DNA of 34,140 bases from Beijerinckiaceae bacterium (GTDB lineage Bacteria > Pseudomonadota > Alphaproteobacteria > Rhizobiales > Beijerinckiaceae). Location: the NCBI GenBank assembly GCA_947472615.1, contig CANJEY010000003.1:1-34140 (forward strand). Direction: 5' to 3'. Every line of letters begins with the position of its first letter. The stretch's first letter is position 1. The notes beneath the pieces are model-generated. The model saw only the letters and a list, made by a program, of their open reading frames with translations, was not told the DNA's origin and did no database searches. This document shows, one piece after another, positions 17,126 to 25,073 of this stretch. Both the position numbers and the translations under genes were made by a program.

Positions 17126-17791
17126 TCAGCGCGCCGCGAAGCAGTACAGTGCGCCGGCGCCGCCGGTCTGCACCAGTTTGGCCTGCGTGCAGCCAGCCGA
17201 GATATGTGCCGAATTCCACGACAGCGACGGCGGATCGACATCAAGGCCGGTGCGGTCGTGATGCCCGACCATGCCGCGCCCGTCTTCGCCGCTGTTGGTC
17301 CAGTTGCCGCAGGTCGTGTCTTCCTTGCCGCCGAGCGCGGTGCCATCCGGGCGCGAGCCGGTCAGGATGTCGTGCTGGTTCGGCGTATCGCCGCGGCCAT
17401 TCACCGGAACGCCTTTTTCGGTGAGCGCCGTCTGCTTGTCGATCTTGGCGCTCTTGCCGTGCAGTTCGTCGACATTGCGGGCGATCAGCACGCCCTTGGC
17501 GTTATGCCAAGGGCCATTGCCGATTCGGTCGCGCGCGTTGACGATCTTCCCGTCCTTGAAGCTCGATGTGCTGAGATAGGCGCGCCAGGTCAGGTTGCCT
17601 GCGCCGGCCGCCGCTGCGAGCGTCTGGCAGATACGGTCGGCCCCTTCGAGGCCGCCGAGATCGCCGCCCTTGCCGGACCCGGCGCTCGAGATGAAGAACG
17701 TCATCGGTTCGGCCTGCTGCGCTGTCGCGCCAGCGACCCCGCCCACGAAGGCGGCGGCCGACAACGCGGCGATGAGAATGCGGTTCGACAT
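17126..17791 (-). CDS. Secreted protein with a C-type-lectin/endostatin-like fold
   Basis: A 221-residue exported protein with a signal peptide ending near GATAQQ (about 26). The mature part begins TFFISSAGSGKGGDLGGLEGAD and contains WRAYLST, ARDRIGNGPWHNAKG, TCGNWTNS and GHHDR, a pattern I recognise from bacterial proteins predicted to adopt the C-type-lectin/endostatin fold. Four cysteines (C55, C161, C201, C217) could make the two disulfides of that fold. A GRGDTP stretch lies at 132-137. The ATG at 17791 is preceded by AGGAGGGA. Ligand and role are unknown. The neighbour DUF1007 gene is separated by 120 bp and has its own start, so an operon is possible but unproven. Confidence 0.7.
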   Translation of the reverse strand: MSNRILIAALSAAAFVGGVAGATAQQAEPMTFFISSAGSGKGGDLGGLEGADRICQTLAAAAGAGNLTWRAYLSTSSFKDGKIVNARDRIGNGPWHNAKGVLIARNVDELHGKSAKIDKQTALTEKGVPVNGRGDTPNQHDILTGSRPDGTALGGKEDTTCGNWTNSGEDGRGMVGHHDRTGLDVDPPSLSWNSAHISAGCTQAKLVQTGGAGALYCFAAR

Positions 17792-17879
17792 AATCCCTCC
17801 TTGATCCGCTCCCTCTGCGAGCGGTCTCCGAAACGGTACGGAGGGCGTTCATCACGCGCAAATCACGCGTTTGTAATCA

Positions 17880-17904
17880 ATCCCCGGTCAGTCGTCTCGG
17901 GGAT
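17880..17904 (-). terminator. Weak hairpin after the DUF1007 gene
   Basis: ATCCCCG and CGGGGAT form a 7-bp stem with an 11-base loop, 7 bases after the DUF1007 stop. On the minus strand it is followed by TGATTACAAA, without a clear U-tract, so termination would be weak. Confidence 0.35.
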
Positions 17905-17911
17905 GGCAGTC

Positions 17912-18556
17912 TCAGGGACAGCCGACGATGACGCGTCCGGCCAGCTTGATGCCGAAATCCGTGCCGGGCGACAGGCCGGAAAAGAATGATTCGCTCAACT
18001 TTTTGGCATCAGCCTCGACCAGCGGCTTCGGCTTAAAATAGTTGACGGAGCATCCGTCCGGGGCGGATTTCAGCGTCACCGGATCGGTCGCTTCAAACTC
18101 GAAATCAACGAAATAGCTTGGATCGTACACCTGCAGCGCAAACGCCTTGCCGGCGCTGGCGGCCGAGGTCAGCGGCAGGGTGAAATGCAGGGTCAGCGTC
18201 TTGTCCGGATGCTCCTCGGCGGAAAAGTCGACCGGCGCTTCAAAGCCAAGTTTCTGCCCCCCGGCCCGGGCGCTGGTGAAATAGGCATATTCGCGTAGAT
18301 CTTCCATGTTCTGCGCCGCGATTGGGGCGAGCTGTTCGGAGGTCAGCGGTGTATCCGGTTTCCGCTCGATCCCCTGCGTGGCGAAGGCGGAATAAAGGTC
18401 GTCGAACGTCCACGCATGACGGACTGCGGCGATCTTGCCGGACGCGTCGAACAGGAGGACGCTGCGAATCTTCACCCACACATGCGGATGCGCCATCGCC
18501 GCGCCCGTGGTTGCGGTCAGGCAGATCGAGGCAATCAACAGGCGAAGGCCGCGCAC
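17912..18556 (-). CDS. DUF1007 family periplasmic protein (metal-transport associated)
   Basis: A 214-residue exported protein. After a signal peptide (hydrophobic LLIASICLTATTGAAMA) the mature protein begins HPHVWVK, the His-containing start typical of DUF1007, whose members usually sit beside nickel/cobalt or zinc transporters and are thought to help metal delivery. Other family features are FDASGKIAAVRHAWTFDDLYS and a C-terminal Cys (VGCP) that may pair with the Cys in DGCSVNYF. I place the start at GTG 18556, 5 bases after AGAGGAGA; the nearby ATG is out of frame, and the ORF-track start at 18607 would spoil the signal peptide. The usual partner permease is not in the window. Confidence 0.8.
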   Translation of the reverse strand: MRGLRLLIASICLTATTGAAMAHPHVWVKIRSVLLFDASGKIAAVRHAWTFDDLYSAFATQGIERKPDTPLTSEQLAPIAAQNMEDLREYAYFTSARAGGQKLGFEAPVDFSAEEHPDKTLTLHFTLPLTSAASAGKAFALQVYDPSYFVDFEFEATDPVTLKSAPDGCSVNYFKPKPLVEADAKKLSESFFSGLSPGTDFGIKLAGRVIVGCP

Positions 18557-18687
18557 GCATTCTCCTCTGGGTCGGAATACGAAACCCTGCCATCGCGGCG
18601 AAAGCATGACCGTCGCCGCAGGTGACAGGCAGTCGCCGGGGCTCTAAGACGTGCCGCCGATCTTCCACAGGCGCAAGGCTGAAATCC

Positions 18688-19314
18688 ATGATCATCGCCA
18701 TCGACGGTCCGGCTGCCTCCGGCAAAGGCACGATCGCGCGGCGACTTGCGGCCCATTATGGTCTGCCACATCTTGATACCGGCCTCCTGTACCGAGCGAC
18801 GGCCCGCGTGCTGCTTGATCGCGGCGAACGTCTCGACGATGCCGAACGGGCGACCGCGGCGGCGCGTGGACTGGCGCTGACCGATTTCGACGAAGACCTG
18901 CTGCGCGGCGCCGAAATGGGGGATGCGGCTTCGGTCGTGGGGGCGATTCCGGACGTACGGGCCGCCCTTCTCGACATGCAGCGCAATTTCGCCGCGCGCG
19001 ATGGCGGCGCGGTGCTGGACGGCCGCGACATTGGAACCGTCATCTGCCCGGACGCCGACGCCAAGATATTCGTGACGGCCGAACCCGAAACGCGCGCCCA
19101 GCGCCGCGCGCTGGAACTCGCCGGTCGCGGTGAGAAAGTGGATTTCACCGACGTCCTGGCTGACATCCGCAAGCGCGACGACCGCGATTCCGCCCGGTCC
19201 TCCGCGCCGCTCGTCGCTGCAGCCGACGCAGTTCGGCTCGATACGACCGCCCTCGACATCGAAAGCGCCGTGGCGGAAGCTGTGGCGATCGTGGAGGCGC
19301 GCCGCAAGGGCTGA
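18688..19314 (+). CDS. cmk: Cytidylate kinase
   Basis: Phosphorylates CMP and dCMP with ATP in pyrimidine nucleotide recycling. The 208-residue protein begins [15 protein letters not shown] (P-loop at about 7-15), continues with the substrate-binding [11 protein letters not shown], and has [22 protein letters not shown] and the lid region [16 protein letters not shown], all diagnostic of Cmk. The ATG at 18688 is required by the family; the ORF-track start at 18622 is upstream extension. In most Hyphomicrobiales cmk lies between aroA and rpsA, but here the neighbours are DUF1007 (divergent) and an aldo/keto reductase 24 bp downstream, so the usual context has been lost. Confidence 0.95.
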   Translation: MIIAIDGPAASGKGTIARRLAAHYGLPHLDTGLLYRATARVLLDRGERLDDAERATAAARGLALTDFDEDLLRGAEMGDAASVVGAIPDVRAALLDMQRNFAARDGGAVLDGRDIGTVICPDADAKIFVTAEPETRAQRRALELAGRGEKVDFTDVLADIRKRDDRDSARSSAPLVAAADAVRLDTTALDIESAVAEAVAIVEARRKG

Positions 19315-19338
19315 GCCCGCCTCCAACTGGAGGCTTTC

Positions 19339-20301
19339 ATGCTCTATCGGGATTTCGGCTCGACCGGTCTGCGCGTGTCAGTGCTGGGCTTTGGGTGCGG
19401 CCGGGTGGGCGGCCTCCTGCTGGGAAAGGACGAAGACTCGAAACGGTCGGCTGTGCACAAGGCACTGGCCGGTGGCGTGAACTGGTTCGACACGGCAGAA
19501 TCCTACGGGACGGAAGAAGCCCTTGGCCGCTTGCTGGCCGAGGCCTCGGAACAGCCTTACGTCTCGACCAAGGTGACGCTCGATCCGGACGCCTCCGACC
19601 TTGCCGGACAGGTCGAGGAGAAAGCCGCCGCCGGCCTGAAAAGGTTGCGCCGCGATCAGGTTACTGTCCTGCAGGTCCACAACCGCATCGACGACAGCGG
19701 TGGCGGCAACGCCCTGTCGGCTGCGCAGATGCTGTCCCCAGGCGGCGTGGCCGACGGTCTCGAACGCATCAAGCGCAATGGGCTGGCGCGATTCGTCGGA
19801 TTCACGGCGCTGGGCGAGACGGCGACGATTTTGCAGGTGATCGACAGCGGCCGCCTCGACTCGGTGCAGGTCTATTACAACATCGTCAACCCGAGCGCAG
19901 CGCGGCCGATGCCGCCCGGCTGGCAGGGTCAGCGGCTGACGGGCGTTCTGGACGCCGCGAAACGCAAACGAATGGGCGTGCTGGCGATCCGGGTGCTGGA
20001 CGGCGGGATCATCGCCACCGACCAGCGTTCAAAACCGGTCAGCATGATGGTCAAGCAGACGTCCGAGGAGATCGAGGCGCGGAAATCCGCCGCGGCGCTG
20101 GCGGCGTTGGGGACGGATCTGGGAACGCGGCCGCAGATCGGACTTCGGTTCGCACTGTCGTGCGAGGGCGTCAGTCTGGCCCTGATGGGCGTCGGTGATC
20201 CGGCGCATATCGACGAAGCCCTGGAGGCGGTTGACATGGGGCCTTTGCCGGCAGAAGCGCTCGCTCGGCTGGAGCCGCTGTATTCCCGCGACTTCGCTTG
20301 A
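19339..20301 (+). CDS. Aldo/keto reductase
   Basis: A NAD(P)H-dependent TIM-barrel oxidoreductase of 320 residues. The catalytic tetrad is intact: D51 and Y56 (FDTAESYG), K78 (VSTKVT) and H114 (LQVHNR). It resembles the group that includes L-galactose dehydrogenase-like and general aldo/keto reductases; the substrate cannot be read from sequence. A GGAGG ribosome site precedes the ATG. It begins 24 bp after cmk and is probably cotranscribed with it. It converges on mepA with only 3 bp between stop codons. Confidence 0.88.
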   Translation: MLYRDFGSTGLRVSVLGFGCGRVGGLLLGKDEDSKRSAVHKALAGGVNWFDTAESYGTEEALGRLLAEASEQPYVSTKVTLDPDASDLAGQVEEKAAAGLKRLRRDQVTVLQVHNRIDDSGGGNALSAAQMLSPGGVADGLERIKRNGLARFVGFTALGETATILQVIDSGRLDSVQVYYNIVNPSAARPMPPGWQGQRLTGVLDAAKRKRMGVLAIRVLDGGIIATDQRSKPVSMMVKQTSEEIEARKSAAALAALGTDLGTRPQIGLRFALSCEGVSLALMGVGDPAHIDEALEAVDMGPLPAEALARLEPLYSRDFA

Positions 20302-20304
20302 GCG

Positions 20305-21225
20305 CTATTTGGCGTTGAGGACCGCGCGGCATTCGTTCGGCATCTGCGCCATCGTGATTGGCTTCGGCGGCTTGGTGTTCGGCTTGGGCTTCGGGTGCAG
20401 CACAGCGTCCGAAAACCACCAGTCGAGCGTTGCATCGCAGCCCTCGCCGGGCGGCTGGAGATCCTGCTTCTGGCAGGACGCTTCGCCGGCCGGACACGAA
20501 ATGCGGACATGGAAATGATAGTCGTGGCCATACATGGGCCGGACCTTGTTCAGCCAGCGCCGGTCGCCGCGCGCATCGCGGCAGATCGCCTTCTTGATGG
20601 CCGGGTTGACGAAGATGCGTTCGACATGCGGGTCTTCTGCGGCGGCCTTGATCAGTCCCATATGGTTCGGCGTCCAGCGCGCGGAATCGACATCAAGGCG
20701 ATCCGATCGCACCATGTTGGTGGCCGACATGTTCTCGCGCTCGGCGCGGGTCAGGGTGCGGGCCGGCATGGGGGTCAGCCAGATATCGGCGTCTAGACCG
20801 ATCTGATGCGACGCATGACCGGTAATCATAGGCCCACCGCGCGGCTGCGCCATGTCGCCGACCAGAAGTCCCGGCCAGACGCCTTCCGATCGCACACGCT
20901 TGCCGAGATCCTCCAGCACGGTAACCAGCGCCGGATGGCCCCAGTTGCGGTTGCGCGACAAGCGCATGGCCTGCCAGGCCTCGCCATCGGTCGGCAGCGC
21001 CTTGGCGCCCGCCAGACAACCCTTGGCGTAGAAGCCGAAGACGCTGACCGGGCTTGATGTCGGGCCGGTGGAGCGTCCGAATAAATCTTTGGCAGGGGTC
21101 GCCGGATCTTCCGGATGGGCCAGCGGCGGCAGCGCCTTGGGGGTCAGGGTTCCGGCGTCTTGCGCGGCGGCGGGGCCGGCTAACACGGCGGCGGCGGCGA
21201 TGACGGTGAGAAGGGCGTGGCGCAT
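20305..21225 (-). CDS. mepA: Penicillin-insensitive murein endopeptidase MepA
   Basis: A periplasmic zinc LAS-family peptidase that cuts D-Ala-mDAP and mDAP-mDAP cross-links in peptidoglycan. The 306-residue protein has a signal peptide (LLTVIAAAAVLAGPAAAQ) and the zinc/catalytic motifs SHQIGLDAD (H140, D147) and GHDYHFHVRI (H237, H239). Several cysteines (70, 215, 244, 251, 263, 299) match the disulfide-rich MepA core. I use the ATG at 21225 with AAGGAA upstream; the ORF-track start at 21258 adds 11 residues. It is divergent from an L,D-transpeptidase, an enzyme that makes one of the bonds MepA cuts. The 204-bp intergenic region between them shows no clear promoter. Confidence 0.92.
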   Translation of the reverse strand: MRHALLTVIAAAAVLAGPAAAQDAGTLTPKALPPLAHPEDPATPAKDLFGRSTGPTSSPVSVFGFYAKGCLAGAKALPTDGEAWQAMRLSRNRNWGHPALVTVLEDLGKRVRSEGVWPGLLVGDMAQPRGGPMITGHASHQIGLDADIWLTPMPARTLTRAERENMSATNMVRSDRLDVDSARWTPNHMGLIKAAAEDPHVERIFVNPAIKKAICRDARGDRRWLNKVRPMYGHDYHFHVRISCPAGEASCQKQDLQPPGEGCDATLDWWFSDAVLHPKPKPNTKPPKPITMAQMPNECRAVLNAK

Positions 21226-21429
21226 GGCGGATTCCTTGAACCTCCGCAGAATGGGCACGGGTCGTTTACGTCCGGTTAACCCTAATGATTCGCCAAGGCT
21301 CCACGAAGCAATAACCGAATTCGCATTGACCAGTTTACTCCGGCCTCGCTCCGGGGAATCATGGCGACAATAAGATGCGGCGGTTTCAGGCGTCGGGCAT
21401 TCGACGTTTCAAGTTTCGGGAGTATTGCG

Positions 21430-22041
21430 ATGCGTATTCTGGCGGTTGTCTTCGCGTTGATCTGCGGTCTGTTCTCGGCGAACCGGGCGGCCGAGGCGGC
21501 CGTCAGCATCAGCATCGACCTGTCGTCGCAGACGATGAACGTGCGGTCAGGATCGGGCGAGAACTTCGTGTGGCACGTGTCTTCGGCGCGTTCCGGCTTT
21601 GTCACGCCGCGCGGCTCGTTCAAGCCCTACAGCCTGCAGCGCATGCATTACTCGAAGAAGTATCACAACTCGCCGATGCCGCATTCGATCTTCTTCCGCG
21701 GCGGATATGCGATCCACGGCACCTATTCGGTGGCGCAGCTTGGACGTCCTGCTTCGCATGGCTGCATCCGCCTTGCGCCGCAGAACGCCGCGAAATTGTT
21801 CGCGATGGTGCAGGCTGAAGGCGCCAACATCTACATCAGCGGCGCTGCGCCGGTTGGCAAGACCATGATCGCCAAGGCTGGCAAGAAGAAGTCGAAGGCG
21901 ATGTACGCCAAGGCTCACGGCAAGCACAAGACCACGTTCGCTGCGCACAAGACACACGCCAACCCGATGGCTTTCGCCCCAGTGAAGCGCGCTGCGCCTG
22001 CGCCGGTGAAGGTCTGGCAGACCCATCCGGGCGACTTCTAA
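21430..22041 (+). CDS. L,D-transpeptidase (YkuD domain)
   Basis: A periplasmic peptidoglycan cross-linking or protein-anchoring enzyme. The 203-residue protein has a signal peptide (RILAVVFALICGLFSANRAAEA), then a YkuD domain with the catalytic set H96 (AIHGTYS) and C112 in SHGCIRLAPQNA. Substrate-loop features (TPRGSFKPYSLQRMHYSKKY) match short alphaproteobacterial L,D-transpeptidases. After about residue 142 the protein becomes a Lys/Ala/His-rich tail (KAGKKKSKAMYAKAHGKHK), likely disordered and wall-binding. The ATG at 21430 has GGGAG upstream; the ORF-track start at 21361 would add 23 residues before the signal peptide. It converges on purU with 7 bp between them. Confidence 0.9.
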   Translation: MRILAVVFALICGLFSANRAAEAAVSISIDLSSQTMNVRSGSGENFVWHVSSARSGFVTPRGSFKPYSLQRMHYSKKYHNSPMPHSIFFRGGYAIHGTYSVAQLGRPASHGCIRLAPQNAAKLFAMVQAEGANIYISGAAPVGKTMIAKAGKKKSKAMYAKAHGKHKTTFAAHKTHANPMAFAPVKRAAPAPVKVWQTHPGDF

Positions 22042-22048
22042 CGCCCGG

Positions 22049-22909
22049 TCAGTCGGCGAACACGACCGTCTTGCGGCCGTTCGGGATCACCCTGTCTTCG
22101 AGATGAAGACGCAGCGCGCGCGCCAGAACGCGCCGCTCGATGTCGCGGCCCTTGCGGACCAGATCGTCCGGCGTGTCTCGGTGGGTGATGCGCTCGACGT
22201 CCTGCTCGATGATCGGACCTTCATCGAGATCGGACGTCACATAATGCGCGGTCGCGCCGATCAGTTTCACGCCGCGCGTATAGGCCTGCGTGTAGGGGCT
22301 CGCGCCCTTGAAGCCGGGCAGGAACGAGTGGTGGATGTTGATGCAGCGTCCCGCCAGTTTGGCCGACAGGCCGTCTGACAGGATCTGCATGTAGCGCGCG
22401 AGAACGACGAGGTCGGTTCGGGTTTCGTGAACGAGCGACCAGATCTGCGTTTCCTGTTCGAGCTTCGTCTGCTTGGTGACAGGCAGATAGTGGAAAGGCG
22501 CGCTGCCAAAATCGAGATGCGCGTAGGTTTCGCGCGGATAGTTGGAGACGATCGCCGTCACGTCCATGTCCAGTTCGCCCGAGCGCCAGCGGTACAGGAT
22601 GTCCGCGAGGCAATGGTCGAACTTGGAGACGAGGATCATCACGCGCTTGTTCTGGTCGCGCGCGCGCAGCGTCCAGTTCATGCCGTATTGTTTCGCGATG
22701 TCCGAGAAGGATTCCGACAGCGATGCGATCGTCGCTTCCTCTCCGCCCGCTTCGAAACCGACACGCATGAAGAACACGTTGGTCTGCGGATCGCCGAACT
22801 GCTGCGCGTCGATGATGCTGCAGGCATGGCCGAACAGGAACGTCGACACCGCCGCCACGATGCCCGGACGGTCAGGACAGGACAGGGTCAAAATTGCTGG
22901 CACGGACAT
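22049..22909 (-). CDS. purU: Formyltetrahydrofolate deformylase
   Basis: Hydrolyses 10-formyl-tetrahydrofolate to formate and tetrahydrofolate, balancing one-carbon pools and feeding formate to PurT. The 286-residue protein has an N-terminal ACT domain (about 4-80; [19 protein letters not shown]) and a formyltransferase-fold domain with the catalytic region [17 protein letters not shown] (N191, H193) and [12 protein letters not shown] (D229). These set it apart from PurN, which lacks the ACT domain. It lies 79 bp downstream of typA on the same strand, with a hairpin between. Confidence 0.94.
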   Translation of the reverse strand: MSVPAILTLSCPDRPGIVAAVSTFLFGHACSIIDAQQFGDPQTNVFFMRVGFEAGGEEATIASLSESFSDIAKQYGMNWTLRARDQNKRVMILVSKFDHCLADILYRWRSGELDMDVTAIVSNYPRETYAHLDFGSAPFHYLPVTKQTKLEQETQIWSLVHETRTDLVVLARYMQILSDGLSAKLAGRCINIHHSFLPGFKGASPYTQAYTRGVKLIGATAHYVTSDLDEGPIIEQDVERITHRDTPDDLVRKGRDIERRVLARALRLHLEDRVIPNGRKTVVFAD

Positions 22910-22937
22910 ATGAGTTTCCGCTATCGGTTCGGGATGG

Positions 22938-22966
22938 GGCGGCGGGCTTCGAACAGCCCGTCCGCC
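22938..22966 (-). terminator. GC-rich hairpin between typA and purU
   Basis: GGCGG-c-GGGCT, a 6-base loop, then AGCCC-gt-CCGCC gives a two-part 10-bp stem 22 bases past the typA stop. No U-tract follows on the minus strand, so it may be a partial terminator, an attenuator, or an mRNA stability element that separates typA from purU. Confidence 0.35.
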
Positions 22967-22988
22967 GGTTTCACTCCGCCGCGATGGA

Positions 22989-24815
22989 TCAACCCACCAC
23001 GGCTTCCTTGGAACGCTCCGCTCGCTTGCGGTCGTTCGGGTCGAGAATGCCCTTACGCAGACGGATCGACTTCGGCGTGACTTCGACGAGCTCGTCGTCC
23101 TGAATATAGGCCAGCGCCTTTTCTAGCGTCATGCGGATCGGCGGCGTCAGACGCACCGCTTCATCCTTCGAGTGAGTGCGGATGTTGGTCAGCTTCTTGC
23201 CCTTCATCACGTTCACTTCGAGATCGTTGTCGCGCGTGTGCTCGCCGACGATCATGCCGCGATAGATCTTCCAGCCCGGCTCGATCATCATCGGGCCGCG
23301 ATCTTCGAGGTTCCACATCGCATACGCCACCGACTCGCCCTGATCGTTGGAGATCAGTACGCCGTTGCGGCGGCCCTGGATTTCGCCCTTGTAGGGCGAA
23401 TATTCGAAGAACAGGCGGTTCATGATCGCCGTGCCCTTGGTGTCGGTCAGCAGTTCGCCCTGATAGCCGATCAGGCCGCGCGTCGGAGCATGGAACACGA
23501 GACGCAGGCGATCGCCGCCAGACGGGCGCATCTCCAACATCTCAGCCTTGCGCTCGGCCATCTTCTGCACCACGACGCCGGAATGCTGCTCGTCGACGTC
23601 GATGACGACCTCCTCGATAGGTTCGAGAATGTTGCCATCCTCGTCCTTCTGGAACACCACGCGCGGACGTGAAATTCCCAACTCGAAGCCTTCGCGACGC
23701 ATGGTCTCGATCAGGATGCCGAGCTGCAATTCGCCGCGGCCTGAAACGATATAAGCGTCCGAATTCGGCGCGGACTCGACGCGGAGCGCCACATTGCCTT
23801 CGGCTTCCTTGAACAGACGGTCGCGAATGACGCGGCTCGTCACCTTGTCGCCTTCGGTGCCGGCGAGCGGCGAATCGTTGACCATGAAGGTCATCGACAG
23901 CGTCGGCGGGTCGATCGGCTGCGCCTGCAGCGGTACGGTCACGTCGAGCGCGCAGAGCGTGTCGGCGACGTTGAACTTTTCGAGGCCCGCGATGGCCACG
24001 ATGTCGCCGGCTTCCGCCTCTTCGATTGGCTGACGCTCGATGCCGCGGAAAGCCAGAATCTTGGAAATCCGGCCAGTTTCGACGACCTTGCCGGTTCGGT
24101 CGAGCACCTTGACCTGTTGGTTCGGCTTCACGGAGCCTGCGAAGACGCGTCCGGTGACCATGCGGCCGAGATAGGGGTTGGCCTCCAGCAGCGTGCCGAG
24201 CAGGCGGAAGGAGCCTTCCTCGATCTTCGGTTCAGCGACATGGCGCAGCACGAGGTCGAACAGAGGGGCCATGCCCTGATCGGTCGGGCCTTCAGGCGAG
24301 TCGGCCATCCAGCCCTGCTTGGCGGAGCCGTAGATGATCGGAAAGTCGAGCTGCTCGTCGGTCGCGTCGAGCGCCGCGAACAGGTCGAACACTTCGTTGA
24401 CGACCTCGGTGATCCGCGCGTCGGGGCGGTCGACCTTGTTGATGCAGACGATGGGTTTCAGGCCAATTTTCAAAGCCTTGCCGACCACGAACTTGGTCTG
24501 CGGCATGGGGCCTTCGGCGGCGTCGACCAGCACGATGGCGCTGTCCACCATCGACAGGATGCGCTCCACCTCGCCGCCGAAGTCGGCGTGGCCGGGGGTG
24601 TCGACGATGTTCACCCGCACGTCCTTCCAGGCGATCGAAGTCGCCTTGGCCATGATGGTGATGCCGCGTTCTTTTTCGAGATCGTTCGAATCCATGACGC
24701 GTTCGGCGACGCGCTGGTTTTCGCGGAAGGCTCCCGACTGCTGAAGCAGTCGGTCGACGAGGGTGGTCTTGCCGTGATCGACGTGCGCGATGATGGCGAT
24801 ATTTCGCAGTTTCAT
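22989..24815 (-). CDS. typA: Ribosome-associated translational GTPase TypA/BipA
   Basis: A translational GTPase acting on the ribosome in large-subunit assembly and in stress and cold adaptation. The 608-residue protein has G1 AHVDHGKTT at residues 10-18, G2/G3 with ERGITI and [12 protein letters not shown], and G4 NKVDRPDAR, followed by the EF-G-like domains and the TypA-specific C-terminal region ([20 protein letters not shown]...). The start is the ATG at 24815 ([16 protein letters not shown]); the ORF-track extension to 24962 is Arg-rich and not part of the family. The region upstream (24816-25073) contains only dyads and the terminator of the next operon. Confidence 0.96.
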   Translation of the reverse strand: MKLRNIAIIAHVDHGKTTLVDRLLQQSGAFRENQRVAERVMDSNDLEKERGITIMAKATSIAWKDVRVNIVDTPGHADFGGEVERILSMVDSAIVLVDAAEGPMPQTKFVVGKALKIGLKPIVCINKVDRPDARITEVVNEVFDLFAALDATDEQLDFPIIYGSAKQGWMADSPEGPTDQGMAPLFDLVLRHVAEPKIEEGSFRLLGTLLEANPYLGRMVTGRVFAGSVKPNQQVKVLDRTGKVVETGRISKILAFRGIERQPIEEAEAGDIVAIAGLEKFNVADTLCALDVTVPLQAQPIDPPTLSMTFMVNDSPLAGTEGDKVTSRVIRDRLFKEAEGNVALRVESAPNSDAYIVSGRGELQLGILIETMRREGFELGISRPRVVFQKDEDGNILEPIEEVVIDVDEQHSGVVVQKMAERKAEMLEMRPSGGDRLRLVFHAPTRGLIGYQGELLTDTKGTAIMNRLFFEYSPYKGEIQGRRNGVLISNDQGESVAYAMWNLEDRGPMMIEPGWKIYRGMIVGEHTRDNDLEVNVMKGKKLTNIRTHSKDEAVRLTPPIRMTLEKALAYIQDDELVEVTPKSIRLRKGILDPNDRKRAERSKEAVVG

Positions 24816-24891
24816 GGGTTCGGCTCGAATCGGACTAAGGCGGATATGGCCACTACCATTCCGGCGTGAACAGGATTTGATGCGATAACGC

Positions 24892-24908
24892 CGCCTGAAC
24901 GTCAGGCG
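24892..24908 (-). promoter_or_regulatory. 7-bp inverted repeat upstream of typA
   Basis: CGCCTGA-ACG-TCAGGCG lies 77 bases upstream of the typA start. It could be an operator or a leader hairpin. I see no clear -35/-10 pair to anchor it. Confidence 0.3.
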
Positions 24909-24980
24909 ATCAGGGACTGCTGTTCCGGAAGCCGGATCGCGTCTCCTTCGCAGGCGCAACATCCCCTATACCAAAGTCCG

Positions 24981-24994
24981 GGGTTTGGAAACCC
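24981..24994 (-). promoter_or_regulatory. GGGTTT-GG-AAACCC dyad in the typA upstream region
   Basis: A 6-bp inverted repeat with a 2-base spacer, adjacent on the minus strand to TTTGGTATAGG, which could be an extended -10 (TGGTATAG). The dyad lies upstream of that element, a plausible regulator site for typA. Confidence 0.25.
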
Positions 24995-25022
24995 GCTCTG
25001 GGCGAATTGCTGGATTCCAATG

Positions 25023-25052
25023 AAAAACGCCGGCGCAAGGATTGCGCCGGCG
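25023..25052 (-). terminator. Strong intrinsic terminator of the minus-strand receptor/cytochrome operon
   Basis: CGCCGGCGCAA-3-base loop-TTGCGCCGGCG is a perfect 11-bp stem (25028-25052). On the minus strand it is followed directly by TTTTT. It starts 21 bases after the propeller-protein stop and would end the transcript coming from upstream genes. Confidence 0.9.
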
Positions 25053-25073
25053 TCGTCAGTCCTGGTCGTGACG

